Positions 1 through 9,587 are shown, counted from the first letter of the stretch. The stretch is DNA of 64,000 nucleotides from Janthinobacterium sp. LM6 (GCF_002002885.1 NZ_CP019510.1:4588001-4652000), one strand, 5' to 3'. Notes: a model not told the origin generated them from the sequence alone. Translations and numbers: made by a program.

Positions 1-557
1 AGGGCTTTTTCTTCCTCGGGCAAGTCGCCCCAGCCAAAATATTCTTCGAACGTCATGCCGCCCGGCAGGAAGCTGAGCACGGCCGTGCCCATGCCCAGCG
101 GCGCGGCCGTGATGGCGGGGATGCCCAGGCGGGCGCAAGTGGCGAAAGTGGCCTGGCGCGCGGGAAAGGCGAAGAAATCCAGGCCGTCCACATACAGGTC
201 GACACCGGCGAAGAACTCGGCCAGGTTGCTGTCGTGTATGCCGTCTGGAAATTGTTTAATATCAAGTTCGGGATTGATATCGCGCGCCATCTGCGCCAAC
301 ACCGCCACCTTGGGCTGGCCCAGGGTGGACACCATGGCGCCGGCCTGGCGGTTGAAGTTGGCGATATCGAAGGTGTCGAAATCGGCGATGTGAAAGGCGC
401 CGATGCCGAGCCGCGCCAGGGTCAGCAAGTGCACGCCGCCCACGCCGCCCATGCCGGCGATGGCCACGCGCTTGCCGCGCAAGCTGTCCTGCTCCGCTTG
501 CGTGACCCAGCCCAGGTTGCGGGCGAACGCCGCGTGATAGGAAAAACCGTCTGTCAT
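1..557 (-). CDS. ThiF-family (E1-like) adenylyltransferase, partial
   Basis: The gene runs off the left edge; about 185 N-terminal residues are present. They show the nucleotide-binding glycine motif GMGGVGG near residue 35, an acidic strand end (ADFDTFD) and the conserved NFNRQ that follows in ThiF/MoeB/E1-like enzymes. The family activates a carboxylate, often a protein C-terminus or tRNA base, by adenylation at the expense of ATP. The ATG is preceded by a good AGAGGTGAGC ribosome site. The missing C-terminal part would decide whether this is a TcdA-like enzyme, a ThiF/nitroreductase fusion or a stand-alone ThiF protein, so I give no symbol. Confidence 0.8.
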   Translation of the reverse strand, partial: MTDGFSYHAAFARNLGWVTQAEQDSLRGKRVAIAGMGGVGGVHLLTLARLGIGAFHIADFDTFDIANFNRQAGAMVSTLGQPKVAVLAQMARDINPELDIKQFPDGIHDSNLAEFFAGVDLYVDGLDFFAFPARQATFATCARLGIPAITAAPLGMGTAVLSFLPGGMTFEEYFGWGDLPEEEKA

Positions 558-643
558 GCTCACCTCTTCTGTGCATCCCTTGCGGACGAAGAAAGTTGGA
601 CAGGTGAGCCGGAGTTAAGTTCCCCAATGACAGAAAAAAGCGC

Positions 644-2227
644 TTAGCGCGCCAGGCGGCGCGCCGCAGGCACGCTGCGCTGTAGCGCTGCCGCCGCCGG
701 CGCCGTTGCGCCCACCTTGAACACGCTGACGATCTGCGCCAGCCCCGCCGCCTGCTCGTTCATCGCTTGCGCCGCCGCCGACGCCTGCTCGACGAGGGCC
801 GAGTTTTGCTGCGTCATGTTGTCCATCTCGACGATGGCCTGGTTGATCTGTTCGATGCCGGCGCTCTGCTCGGCGCTGGCCGAGGAAATCTCGGCCACGA
901 TATCGGTCACATGCTGCACGCTGGAAACGACTTTTTCCATCGTCTCGCCCGCCAGCGCCACCAGTTTTTCACCGGCGCCCACTTGCTCGGCGGAACTGTC
1001 GATCAGCTGCTTGATTTCCTTGGCGGCCGCGGCCGAGCGCTGCGCCAGGTTGCGCACCTCGCTGGCGACGACGGCGAAGCCCCGGCCCTGCTCGCCCGCG
1101 CGCGCCGCTTCCACGGCCGCATTCAGGGCCAGGATATTCGTCTGGAAGGCGATGCCGTCGATGACGGCGATGATGTCGCCGATCTTCTTCGACGAGGCAT
1201 TGATGGCGCCCATGGTGTCGACCACCTGGCTCACCACGCCGCCCGCCTGCGTCGCCACTTGCGAGGCAGAAATGGCCAGCTGGTTGGCCTGGCGCGCATT
1301 GTCCGCATTCTGGCGCACGGTCGAGGTCATTTCTTCCATGGTCGATGCCGTTTCTTCCAGCGAGCCCGCCTGCTGCTCCGTGCGCGCCGACAGGTCGTGG
1401 TTGCCGGAAGCGATCTCGCCCGACGCCGTGGAAATGGATTCCGCATCGTTGCGCACCTGGCTCACCAGGTGCGCCAGGTTATCGCGCATGGCCTTGATCG
1501 CCATCAACAGACTGGATGTATCGCCGGGACGCGTATCGATCTGCGTCGTCAGGTCGCCCTGGGCGATTTGCGCCACGATGGCCGCAGCATAGTCGGGTTC
1601 GCCACCGAGCTGGCCCAGGATGCGGCGCAGCATCAGGGCCGCCAGGGCGCCCACCACCAGCATCAGCGCGCCGCCGATGGCCAGCAGCACGCCCGCCTGG
1701 GCCCAGAACTTGTGGTTGATGTCATCGATATACGTGCCCGTGCCGATCAGCCAATCCCACGGCGCAAATTTCACCACGGCATACATTTTTGCCACCGGGT
1801 CCTTCACGCCGGGACGCGTACCGTCCGCCTGCACCAGGCCGATGCGGCTGCTGGCCAGGGCCACGCGGTAGCGGTCGCCCGACTGTTTCATGTTCTTTTG
1901 CGGCGTGCCGATGCGCGCAGGATTGGGATGTACGTACAGCAAGTCCGTGCTGAAATCGCGCACGAAATAATACATTTCGTCCTTGACGAAGCTGCCGATG
2001 GCCAGCTTGGCCTGCTGCTGGGCCTGCTCACGCGTGAGCTTGCCAGACTGTTCCAGCGCATACGCCTTTTCCACCGAGGCATTGGCCAATTCCACCAGCA
2101 CCGTCAATTGCTCGACCCTTTCCGCCATCATGGTCTGGCGCAGCGAATACAGGGAGAAGGAAGCGATGAGGACGATGCCCAGCAAGGTGCTGAAACACAG
2201 GAGGAGAATGCGCGAACGGAGAGTCAT
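644..2227 (-). CDS. Methyl-accepting chemotaxis protein with sCache sensor
   Basis: A 527-residue transmembrane chemoreceptor. Residues about 6-27 form the first membrane helix, about 35-180 a periplasmic single-Cache domain ([16 protein letters not shown] and [14 protein letters not shown] are typical), about 183-203 the second helix, followed by HAMP and a long cytoplasmic signalling hairpin. The highly conserved tip around [16 protein letters not shown] is intact, so it should couple to CheA/CheW. No C-terminal NWETF-like pentapeptide for CheR/CheB tethering is present. It stands alone, with no che genes next to it. The ligand cannot be read from the sequence; sCache_2 receptors often bind small organic acids. 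Confidence 0.95.
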   Translation of the reverse strand: MTLRSRILLLCFSTLLGIVLIASFSLYSLRQTMMAERVEQLTVLVELANASVEKAYALEQSGKLTREQAQQQAKLAIGSFVKDEMYYFVRDFSTDLLYVHPNPARIGTPQKNMKQSGDRYRVALASSRIGLVQADGTRPGVKDPVAKMYAVVKFAPWDWLIGTGTYIDDINHKFWAQAGVLLAIGGALMLVVGALAALMLRRILGQLGGEPDYAAAIVAQIAQGDLTTQIDTRPGDTSSLLMAIKAMRDNLAHLVSQVRNDAESISTASGEIASGNHDLSARTEQQAGSLEETASTMEEMTSTVRQNADNARQANQLAISASQVATQAGGVVSQVVDTMGAINASSKKIGDIIAVIDGIAFQTNILALNAAVEAARAGEQGRGFAVVASEVRNLAQRSAAAAKEIKQLIDSSAEQVGAGEKLVALAGETMEKVVSSVQHVTDIVAEISSASAEQSAGIEQINQAIVEMDNMTQQNSALVEQASAAAQAMNEQAAGLAQIVSVFKVGATAPAAAALQRSVPAARRLAR

Positions 2228-2299
2228 GGGAGCCTGGGTAAAGAATAAAATGTGGAATTATAAACAATTTCCATATGGAAATCTTTTCAGAAAAGCAAA

Positions 2300-2342
2300 G
2301 CGGGCGGCGCTACCAGGCTGATGCCCGGCAGGCACCGCCCGC
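2300..2342 (-). terminator. Hairpin terminator after the 65-residue gene
   Basis: Arms GCGGGCGG (2300-2307) and CCGCCCGC (2335-2342) form a strong stem just downstream of the minus-strand gene ending at 2372. On the minus strand it is followed by a T-rich run (TTTGCTTTTCTG). Read as a factor-independent terminator. Confidence 0.65.
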
Positions 2343-2371
2343 ATATGTCTTGCTGAAGTCTGACTGACAGC

Positions 2372-2569
2372 TCAGGCCAAGGCTTCCTTGGCCGCCTCTT
2401 CCGGCGTCAAACCGTCGTAGAACTGGTCGGTGAACCACTCGACCTGCTCTTCAATGTGGTCCTGCGCCTGCGCCACGGTGGCGCCGCCGGCCACGAGGAA
2501 GCCTTCGACTTCGATACACCAGTTGATCAATTCCAGGGTTTCCGGATCGAGTTCTTCTTTCTTAGCCAT
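2372..2569 (-). CDS. Small acidic protein of unknown function
   Basis: A 65-residue protein, strongly acidic (many Glu and Asp) and without signal peptide or membrane helix. A good AAGGAAATACG ribosome site precedes the ATG, and a hairpin terminator follows the stop, so it is probably a real monocistronic gene. The composition (ETLELINWCIEVEGFL, then HIEEQVEWFTDQFYDGLTPEEA) suggests a compact helical fold. One cysteine is present. I do not recognise a named family; conserved short proteins like this occur in Burkholderiales but no function is known to me. Confidence 0.75.
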   Translation of the reverse strand: MAKKEELDPETLELINWCIEVEGFLVAGGATVAQAQDHIEEQVEWFTDQFYDGLTPEEAAKEALA

Positions 2570-2662
2570 CGTATTTCCTTGCTTGTTAAATTGCGATCAC
2601 ATCCATTAGCAGCATTTTAACAGCTTCGGCACACTGGCGCCCCGGCAACGCCAGCATGAAGA

Positions 2663-5506
2663 TTACTTCACTGCAACATTTTTACGTTCCGGATACAGCA
2701 CCACCTGCACATAGTTATCCATGTCCAGGTAGCGCTGCGCCGCCAGTTTGACGGCTTGCGGCGTGAGGGCGCGCACGCGCTGCTCGTAGCGCAGGATCTG
2801 CGCGGGGTCGCGTCCCTGCGTTACCGAACCCATCAATTGGTTCATCCAGTAATTATTTTCCCGCAAGGATTTCTGCTGGCGCGTGATCCAGTTCAGCTTG
2901 ACCTTTTCCAGGTCCGCCGCGGATGGCCCGTCCGTCTTCATCTTGTTGATTTCGGCAAACGCGGCGGCGATCACCTTGTCCACGTTTTCCGGTCCCGTCG
3001 GCAAGTTCAAGGCCACGGAATAATGGCCGTACGGATGCTGGCCCATCGAGGTTTCAAAACCGCCGCCATAGATCATGCTCATCTTTTCGCGCAGCACTTC
3101 GATGACTTTCAGGTTCAGCACCTCGCCCAGCGCCTGCAGGGTCAGCTTTTGCTCGTCCGAATACGCCACGTCGCCATTGAAGGTGATGGAAATCGTGCTC
3201 TTCGGCTCGCTGCCCATGTAGATATCCTTCTTGACCACGCCCGTCACCGGGCGCATGCCCACGTCGCGGTAGGCATGCGGCACGTCGGCCACGGGCAAGG
3301 TGCCCAGGTAGCTGGCGATCAGCGGCTTGATCTTGTCGAGCTCGAAGCTGCCCGCGAAGATGAAGGTCATGCCGCGCGCGCTGGAAAAGCGCTGGCGGAA
3401 GATGTCCAGCGAGCGGTCCAGGCCCACCTTGTCGAAGTCGGCCACGCGCGGCACGCCATCGACGCGCGGGTTGTCGCCATACATGGCGTGCTGGATGGCA
3501 TCGTAAAACACGGCTTCCGGCTGCGCCATGCTGTTTTTCGCCAGGTCCTGCTGCTTGCCGATGAAGGATTGGTACAGGCCCGCATCCTTGCGCACGTCGT
3601 GGAAATACAAATACACCAGTTGCAGCATGGCTTCCACGTCGGCGCTGCTGGCCGAGCCGCCAAAGCCTTCGCTCAGCTCGCCCAGCGAAGCACCCACGTT
3701 GACCGTCTTGCCGGCCAACACTTTTTGCAAGTCCAGCGGCGCCAGGTCTTTCAAACCCATGCTGCCGACCACGGCGCTGGCGTAGCGGGCGTTGTAGATA
3801 TCGGTGTCGCCGAACAGCGACTGGCCGCCGAAGCGGGTCGAACCCATCAGCACCTGGTCATTCTTGAAGTCCGTCGGTTTGAGCAGCACGCGCACGCCAT
3901 TGCCCAGGGTCAGCTCCGTCACGCCGATGGCGCTGTTCAACTTTTCCGCGACGATGCTACCGCCGGCCGGCGGGCCGTCCATCAGCTTGCTGGCCAGCAC
4001 TTTTTCCGTGCGCGGCTCGATGGTTTGCTGCTCGGCTTTCGCCACGGCATCGAGCAATTGCTGCTGCGTCGGCACAACCGAGGCCGCATCGCCCGCTTTC
4101 GGCTCGGCGCCCATGAAGACCACCAGTTTCTTTTGCTGGTCGGGAATCACCTTGGCCACCGTCTCGTTGATTTCCTGCAAGGTCACCTGCGGCAAGAGTT
4201 CCTGCGCGTACAGCAATTCATTGGCGATGCCGGGGATGGCTTCCTGCTCCAGGAAGTTGCGCGAATATTCGGCCACGAAACCGCTCGAATCGGACTTGTC
4301 GCGTTCGCTGTACGCGCGCTCGTAATTGCGCAGCATGTTCTTGCGCGCGCGGTCCAGCTCATCCTGGCTGAAACCGAAGCGGCGCGCCCGCTCATCTTCC
4401 TGCACCAGCGCATCGACGGCCGGCTGCACGCCGCCCTTGCCCAGCAAGGCATACGCGCTGAACGATTCATAACCGCGCACCAGCTTGCCCATGCTGCTGC
4501 CGCCCTGGATGAACGGCGGGTTCGCCTGCTGCGTCAATTCCTGCATGCGCGCGCTGAGCATTTGGCCATACAGGTTTTCGATCATCTGGCGGCGGTAGTC
4601 GGCAATGGTGACGGGCTCCTGCGCGGCGCGGATCGGGTAGCGGATGAACACCGCGTCGTCCGGCGCTTCCTTGTCCGTGATCACCAGCGCTTCCGTCTGC
4701 GCGCGCTGCGGCACTTCCGCATACAGGCGCGGACGCGGTTTCGCCGGGTTTTTCAGCTTGCCGAAATGCTGCTGGATCAGTTTTTCAGCCTGTTTCGGCT
4801 CCACGTCGCCGACCACCACCACGGCCATCAGGTCGGGACGGTACCAATCCTTGTAGAAACGCTTGATGGCTTCCGGCTTGAAGGTTTTCAGCACGGATTC
4901 CTTGCCGATCGGCATGCGCTGCGCATAGCGCGAACCGTTCAGCAGCTTCGGATACAGCACCTTGTTCATGCGGTCGCTGGCGCCCTTGCCCAGGCGCGCC
5001 TCTTCCAGCACGATGCCGCGCTCGCTGTTGATGTCGGCCGGATTGAATTTCAAGCCGTGCGCCCAGTCTTCCAGCACGAGAAAACCCTTTTCCAGGTTTT
5101 CCTTCTTGTTCGTCGGAATCGGCAGCACGTAAACGGTTTCATCGAAGCTCGTGTAGGCGTTCAAGTCGGCGCCGAACTTCACGCCGATCGATTGCAAATA
5201 GGAAATCAGCTCATTGCGCTTGAAATGCGTGGAGCCATTGAAGGCCATGTGTTCCGTGAAGTGGGCCAGGCCTTGCTGGTCGTCATCTTCCAGGATGGAA
5301 CCAGCTTTCACCACCAGGCGCAATTCCACTTTCTGCGCGGGACGGGCATTTTTCTTGATGTAATAGGTCAAGCCGTTCGGCAATTTTCCGACGGTCACTT
5401 CTGGTGCCAGCGGCAAGGGATCGCTCAAACGGATTTCCGCCTGGGCCATGCAGGCGCACGCCAGCAAGACGGCGCCCGAGATCAGGCGTAATTTACTCAG
5501 CTTCAT
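2663..5506 (-). CDS. M16 family zinc metallopeptidase (PqqL-like, two tandem M16 units)
   Basis: A 947-residue protein with an N-terminal signal peptide ending near AQA-EIR (residue 23), so it acts in the periplasm. The inverted zinc motif HxxEH lies at residues 82-86 (HFTEH), with the third ligand in LEEARLG near 168. The length fits the double M16 peptidase type (pitrilysin, insulinase or PqqL), with an active N-terminal and a non-catalytic C-terminal half; no second HxxEH is visible. Such enzymes degrade peptides in a closed chamber. Nearby genes give no hint of a dedicated substrate. The gene is divergent from the FMN riboswitch and ribB. Confidence 0.93.
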   Translation of the reverse strand: MKLSKLRLISGAVLLACACMAQAEIRLSDPLPLAPEVTVGKLPNGLTYYIKKNARPAQKVELRLVVKAGSILEDDDQQGLAHFTEHMAFNGSTHFKRNELISYLQSIGVKFGADLNAYTSFDETVYVLPIPTNKKENLEKGFLVLEDWAHGLKFNPADINSERGIVLEEARLGKGASDRMNKVLYPKLLNGSRYAQRMPIGKESVLKTFKPEAIKRFYKDWYRPDLMAVVVVGDVEPKQAEKLIQQHFGKLKNPAKPRPRLYAEVPQRAQTEALVITDKEAPDDAVFIRYPIRAAQEPVTIADYRRQMIENLYGQMLSARMQELTQQANPPFIQGGSSMGKLVRGYESFSAYALLGKGGVQPAVDALVQEDERARRFGFSQDELDRARKNMLRNYERAYSERDKSDSSGFVAEYSRNFLEQEAIPGIANELLYAQELLPQVTLQEINETVAKVIPDQQKKLVVFMGAEPKAGDAASVVPTQQQLLDAVAKAEQQTIEPRTEKVLASKLMDGPPAGGSIVAEKLNSAIGVTELTLGNGVRVLLKPTDFKNDQVLMGSTRFGGQSLFGDTDIYNARYASAVVGSMGLKDLAPLDLQKVLAGKTVNVGASLGELSEGFGGSASSADVEAMLQLVYLYFHDVRKDAGLYQSFIGKQQDLAKNSMAQPEAVFYDAIQHAMYGDNPRVDGVPRVADFDKVGLDRSLDIFRQRFSSARGMTFIFAGSFELDKIKPLIASYLGTLPVADVPHAYRDVGMRPVTGVVKKDIYMGSEPKSTISITFNGDVAYSDEQKLTLQALGEVLNLKVIEVLREKMSMIYGGGFETSMGQHPYGHYSVALNLPTGPENVDKVIAAAFAEINKMKTDGPSAADLEKVKLNWITRQQKSLRENNYWMNQLMGSVTQGRDPAQILRYEQRVRALTPQAVKLAAQRYLDMDNYVQVVLYPERKNVAVK

Positions 5507-5696
5507 GTATTCTCAACGGTAAGATTCAGTAGGCATACCTTACACTGAAATCCTGTTTCCGCCATTAAAAACAGCTTAGGAAAAACTGCTTTTCCCAGGC
5601 AACTTTGTCGAATGACAAACTCAACAGTGCCCTGCCATATTTTTTCAATTGTGCTAAAGTGTTGCCGCCGGTCATGTGGACCGGCACAACAATACG

Positions 5697-5840
5697 TCTT
5701 CGGGGCGGGGTGCGATTCCCCACCGGCGGTAAGACCGGCAACGGTCAAGCCCGCGAGCGCTTTCCGGGCACCGCCTGGCGAGGTCAGCAGATCCGGTGTG
5801 ATTCCGGGGCCGACGGTATAGTCCGGATGAAAGAAGATGT
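5697..5840 (+). ncRNA. FMN riboswitch (RFN element)
   Basis: The conserved RFN blocks are all readable in order: GGGGCGGGGTGCGATTCCCC (from 5702), ACCGGCGGTAA, AGCCCGCGAGCG, GGTCAGCAGATCCGGTG, TTCCGGGGCCGACGGTATAG and GTCCGGATGAAAGAAGATG. It lies about 100 bases before ribB on the same strand. The known role is to sense flavin mononucleotide and reduce expression of riboflavin genes. A separate short hairpin, CCGGTC/GACCGG (5669-5685), lies just upstream. Confidence 0.97.
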
Positions 5841-5936
5841 GCAGTAGTGTGATGTCCCATCGCCACGGCGATGCGGCCAGTTGCGTCTATTCGCTTGCCC
5901 TGCAGCGTTTTTCGCCTATGCGAGGAGCGTTTCACC

Positions 5937-6584
5937 ATGTTAGTCAACAGCTATACCCTGCTTTCCAACGACCTGGAAGGTCGCATCCAATCCGCCCTGG
6001 CCGCCATGCGCGCCGGCATCCCCGTCATCCTGCTCGACGATTTCGACCGTGAAAACGAAGCCGACCTGATCCTGTCGGCCGAGAAATTGACGAACGAAAC
6101 CATGGCCCTGCTGATCCGCGAATGCAGCGGCATCGTCTGCCTGTGCCTGCCCACGGACGTCGTCAGCGCGCTGGAATTGCCGCCCATGTCGTCCGACAAC
6201 GGCAGCCGCTACGGCACGCCGTTTACCGTCTCCATCGAGGCGCGCGACGGCGTCACGACGGGCGTGTCGGCCGCCGACCGCGTCACCACCATCCGCGCCG
6301 CCATCGCGCCGAACGCCAAGCCTGCCGACCTGGTGCGCCCTGGCCACGTCTTCCCCCTGCGCGCCGCGCCCGGCGGCGTGCTCGAGCGCCGTGGCCACAC
6401 GGAAGGCTCCGTCGACCTGTCGCGCATGGCGGGCCTGAACCCGGCCGCCGTGCTGTGCGAATTGATGAACCCGGACGGCACCATGATGCGCGGCGGCGAT
6501 ATCGAGCGCTTCGCCGAACTGCACGGCATGCCGATCCTGACCATCGAAGAACTGGTGGAGTGGCGCAGCACGCGCGGGCAATAA
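5937..6584 (+). CDS. ribB: 3,4-dihydroxy-2-butanone-4-phosphate synthase
   Basis: A 215-residue protein matching stand-alone RibB (E. coli RibB is 217). It converts ribulose 5-phosphate to dihydroxybutanone phosphate and formate in riboflavin synthesis. The signature [12 protein letters not shown] near residues 32-44 and the later [10 protein letters not shown] and [11 protein letters not shown] motifs carry the metal and substrate ligands. There is no GTP cyclohydrolase II domain fused to it. I chose the ATG at 5937 because GAGGAG sits 10 bases ahead; the reading frame also stays open upstream into the riboswitch. The FMN riboswitch directly ahead gives the regulation. Confidence 0.97.
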   Translation: MLVNSYTLLSNDLEGRIQSALAAMRAGIPVILLDDFDRENEADLILSAEKLTNETMALLIRECSGIVCLCLPTDVVSALELPPMSSDNGSRYGTPFTVSIEARDGVTTGVSAADRVTTIRAAIAPNAKPADLVRPGHVFPLRAAPGGVLERRGHTEGSVDLSRMAGLNPAAVLCELMNPDGTMMRGGDIERFAELHGMPILTIEELVEWRSTRGQ

Positions 6585-6600
6585 CCCGTCAGGCCAACCT

Positions 6601-7971
6601 TCAGGCGGCCACGGCCTTCGGCAAATGCACGTGGCGGTAGACGAGGCCCGCCGCCAGGCCATACGCGATGGCAATCGTCGCGTAGGCCAGCGGCAGGCGC
6701 AGCGACCAGTCTTGCACCATGTGCAGGATGCTGCCGATCAGGGCCACGCCCACCAGCGCGCCGATTTGCCGGTTCGCATTCAAGGCCGCCGCCGCGCTGT
6801 TCGCATGCTGCTTGCCGGCCACCCGCATCACGGTGGCCGTCATGGCGGGAATGGCGATGCCGATGGCCACGTTCATGACAGCCGTGCCCAGCGCCAGCAG
6901 GAAATATGGCGTGCCGGGACGCAAGGCCATCAGCAGCAAGGCCATGACGGCACCCACCAGCAAGCCTAGCAGCATGGGCAGGCGCGTGCCATGACGCGCC
7001 GCAATACTTCCCGCCATAAAGTTCCCCACCGTATAGGCCGCCATCATGGGCAGCAGGCGCAAGCCCGACTGCAAGGCGTCGGCGCCGCCCGACTGCTGCA
7101 GGAACAGGCTCAACAAGAACAGCTGGCCGAACACGCAGAAATTGATCAGGAAACCCACGCCATTGGCCGCGCCGAAGCTGCTGCTGTGAAACAGTGCACG
7201 CGGCAACAGCGGATGGCTGCCGCTGCGCTCGCGCCGCAGCAATTGCCCGGCGGACAGCACCGTCAAGGCCCCCGCCGCCAGCACGCCCGGCGACAGCCAG
7301 CCCAGCACGGGACCTTCGATCAGCACGAAACTCAGGCCCGCCAGCGCCGCCACGCCCAGCGCATGGCTGAACAGAGACAGATTGCGCGGCTGGCGCGCCG
7401 GCGCCACCAAGAGAAGCTGCGCCATGACGATGGCCAGCACGCCCAGCGGCACATTCACCCAGAATACGCTGCGCCAGCCGAACTGGTGCACGAGGATGCC
7501 GCCGATCAGGGGGCCGGACGCGCCGGCCACGCCCACCAGGGCCGACCATGCACCGAGCATGCGCGTGCGCTCGCGCTCGTCTTCAAAGCTGTGCGTGAGC
7601 AGGCTGAGCGAACTGGGCATGAACAGGGCCGCGCCCGCGCCCTGCAGCAGGCGCGCCGCCGTCAGGAAATGCCCGTCGGGCGCGGCGCCGCACAGCACCG
7701 AGCCGAGGATGAAGACGCCGAGGCCGCCCTGGTACACGGCTTTCGGCCCGTAGCGGTCGGCCAGCGCGCCGCCGGCCAGCAGCAGCGCGGCAAACGTCAA
7801 GGTGTAGCCGTCGACCACCCACACCAGGCCCGTCAGCGGAATATTCAAGTCCAGCGCGATATCGGACAGCGCCACGTTGACGGCCGTGACGTCGAGCATG
7901 GCCATGACGAAGCCGAAGGCCAGGGTCAGCAGGATCAAGCCGCTGGCGCGGCGAGGTGTGGGGACAGGCAT
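6601..7971 (-). CDS. MFS drug transporter, DHA2 (EmrB/QacA-like) family
   Basis: A 456-residue integral membrane protein with the DHA2 pattern: motif MLDVTAVNVAL in helix 1, the long loop motif ALADRYGPKAVYQGG after helix 2, and about 14 hydrophobic segments. It is a proton-driven exporter, probably of drugs or other amphiphiles. The start at 7971 has AAGGAAATAGC just ahead; longer in-frame starts up to 8094 have no ribosome site and would run into the divergent regulator. It is divergent from a LysR gene 134 bases away, the likely regulator. Confidence 0.9.
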   Translation of the reverse strand: MPVPTPRRASGLILLTLAFGFVMAMLDVTAVNVALSDIALDLNIPLTGLVWVVDGYTLTFAALLLAGGALADRYGPKAVYQGGLGVFILGSVLCGAAPDGHFLTAARLLQGAGAALFMPSSLSLLTHSFEDERERTRMLGAWSALVGVAGASGPLIGGILVHQFGWRSVFWVNVPLGVLAIVMAQLLLVAPARQPRNLSLFSHALGVAALAGLSFVLIEGPVLGWLSPGVLAAGALTVLSAGQLLRRERSGSHPLLPRALFHSSSFGAANGVGFLINFCVFGQLFLLSLFLQQSGGADALQSGLRLLPMMAAYTVGNFMAGSIAARHGTRLPMLLGLLVGAVMALLLMALRPGTPYFLLALGTAVMNVAIGIAIPAMTATVMRVAGKQHANSAAAALNANRQIGALVGVALIGSILHMVQDWSLRLPLAYATIAIAYGLAAGLVYRHVHLPKAVAA

Positions 7972-8092
7972 GCTATTTCCTTGCAGGGACAGGGGGGCAG
8001 TCATTATGCGAGTGTTGAAGAATGCAGTAAACAGGCATAAAATCGGCACCATGATGCAAAAATGCATCAAGATAACGACAGGGAAACACGTC

Positions 8093-8119
8093 ATGGACTG
8101 GGCTTATGGACTGGGATAA
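8093..8119 (+). other. Possible 8-codon leader reading frame overlapping the LysR start
   Basis: ATG at 8093 follows AGGGA with 8 bases between. It reads MDWAYGLG and stops at TAA (8117-8119), overlapping the LysR start in another frame. The first 10 bases are an exact copy of the LysR start, 13 bases apart, so the arrangement looks like a short tandem duplication. It may couple translation of the regulator or may be an accident. Confidence 0.4.
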
Positions 8120-8981
8120 CGCGCGCATCTTTCTCGCCATCGGCCGGGCCGGCACCCTGCGCGGTGCGGCGGCCCTGCTGCGCATCGACCAGGCGACGTG
8201 CGGGCGCCGCCTGGCCGCGCTGGAAAGTTCGCTGGGCGCGACCCTGTTCCTGCGCACGCCGTCCGGCTACGTGCCCACGCCGGCCGGCGAGCTGGCCTTG
8301 AACGCGGCCGAAGCGATGGAACGGGCGGCCGACAAGCTGCAGCGCGAGATGCAGGGCGTCGACAACCGCCTGTCCGGCCTGGTGCGCGTGGCCACCACGG
8401 ACACCATGGCCAGCCATTTCGTCATCCGCGCCATGCAGCGGCTGCACGCGGCGCACCCGGACATCCGCATCGTGCTGCACGTGGCGCCGCAGCTGGCCAG
8501 CCTGACGCGGCGCGAAGCGGACCTGGCCGTGCGCGGCGTGCGCCCCACCGACCCGGACCTGATCTCGCGCCACCTGGTCAAGCGCAGCCTGGGCCTGTAC
8601 GCGTCAAAAAGCTACCTGGCGCAACGGGGCGAACCCGTGCGCGGCACGGCGCTGGCCGGCCACGACATCGTCATCTACCACCATTCCGTGGCGCCCCGTC
8701 ACGCGGAAAAACTCGCCGGCGAATCCGTCGCCAACGCCAGGGTGGCCATGGAAGTGAACTCGGCGGCGATGCTGCAGGAAGCCACGCGCGCGGGCCTGGG
8801 CGTGGCCGAGCTGGCCACCCACCTGGGCGATATCGACCCGCAGCTCGTGCGCATCTGGCCCGAGCGGGCGGAAAGCTACGACGTGTGGCTCGTCATGCAT
8901 GCCGATCTGAACCGCTCGGCCCGCGTGCGCGCGGCGGCCGATGCGATCATCGCCAGCGTGGCCACCGCCAGCGCCGCATGA
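8106..8981 (+). CDS. LysR-family transcriptional regulator
   Basis: A 291-residue regulator. Residues 1-60 hold the winged helix-turn-helix (FLAIGRAGTLRGAAALLRID), and about 90-285 the effector-binding periplasmic-binding-like domain. The recognition helix is less canonical than usual (DQATCGRRLAALE). It is divergent from the DHA2 exporter gene, the classic LysR arrangement, so it probably controls that gene. The start region is odd: the only good ribosome site (AGGGA, 8080-8084) is spaced for an upstream ATG at 8093 that opens an 8-codon reading frame, and the 10 bases ATGGACTGGG occur twice (8093 and 8106). Confidence 0.9.
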   Translation: MDWDNARIFLAIGRAGTLRGAAALLRIDQATCGRRLAALESSLGATLFLRTPSGYVPTPAGELALNAAEAMERAADKLQREMQGVDNRLSGLVRVATTDTMASHFVIRAMQRLHAAHPDIRIVLHVAPQLASLTRREADLAVRGVRPTDPDLISRHLVKRSLGLYASKSYLAQRGEPVRGTALAGHDIVIYHHSVAPRHAEKLAGESVANARVAMEVNSAAMLQEATRAGLGVAELATHLGDIDPQLVRIWPERAESYDVWLVMHADLNRSARVRAAADAIIASVATASAA

Positions 8982-9105
8982 CAGCCGCGCACAATAGTGC
9001 CGAAAAGAAACTTTCTTTTTGATAAGTCTGATAAACTCCGCAACCCCGCCGGGCACAGCCACCGCCACGCCGCCGCGGGTTCCCTCAATCCACTGGAGAA
9101 TTTTT

Positions 9106-9429
9106 ATGCTTATCTGGCAAGGCTTCGGCATACTCGCCCCCTTGATCTGTTTCATCGTCGTACTGGCAGCGCAAGCGCTGTTTGGCGCCACCCTGGGCGA
9201 GGAATACACGAAGAACCACGCCTGGCCCCTGGCCCTGGCCTTCCTGCTGGCAGCAGCCGCCAGCTGGTATGCGGGCGTGCGCCTGAACAACGCGCCAGGA
9301 CGCGAACTGATCGACCCGGCCACGCAGGAAAGAGTCATCCTGCGCAAGCGCCACACCCTGTTCTGGATTCCGATGCAATACATCGCCGTGCTGATGGTCG
9401 TCATGGCCGGCTTCGCCCTGTTTGAGTAA
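9106..9429 (+). CDS. Small three-helix membrane protein, unknown
   Basis: A 107-residue protein with hydrophobic segments at about 6-24, 42-60 and 88-106 and a charged loop between (GRELIDPATQERVILRKRH). The ATG at 9106 has GGAGA 8 bases ahead. Its stop codon overlaps the first bases of the fold-back repeat at 9428-9587. I do not recognise a family. It precedes the MCE operon, but the repeat separates them. Confidence 0.75.
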   Translation: MLIWQGFGILAPLICFIVVLAAQALFGATLGEEYTKNHAWPLALAFLLAAAASWYAGVRLNNAPGRELIDPATQERVILRKRHTLFWIPMQYIAVLMVVMAGFALFE

Positions 9430-9587
9430 GTAGGTCGTGGGAAATTATTGTGAAGTTATGACGAACAGAACCGGATGCGCTGCAAGGCGCCCGTTGCGAC
9501 GCAGTGCAGGCACTGCTAGCAGCGGGTAACGCCGCAGAGCGCCGGTTATGGAAGTCAGAAATCACAATAATTTATTACGACCTACTT
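9428..9587. repeat. 160-bp fold-back (MITE-like) element
   Basis: The ends are 26-base inverted repeats (9428-9453 and 9562-9587) beginning AAGTAGGTCGT and ending AAATTATTGTGA on the left arm, with three mismatches between arms. The centre is itself palindromic: GCAGTGC (9501-9507), AG, GCACTGC (9510-9516). The whole element is therefore one long imperfect hairpin centred near 9508. It contains no coding sequence. No clear target-site duplication is visible. Confidence 0.8.

Noticed and set aside
767..2248. Long open frame antisense to the chemoreceptor gene
   Set aside because: His/Arg/Gly-rich translation typical of the reverse strand of a high-G+C gene; no family match and the opposite strand is clearly coding.
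2756..5491. 911-codon open frame antisense to the M16 peptidase
   Set aside because: Low-complexity composition, no domain, and full overlap with a well-supported gene.
7972..8094. Longer N-terminus of the DHA2 exporter
   Set aside because: No ribosome site ahead of the upstream starts and it would occupy the divergent promoter region; AAGGAAATAGC fits the start at 7971.
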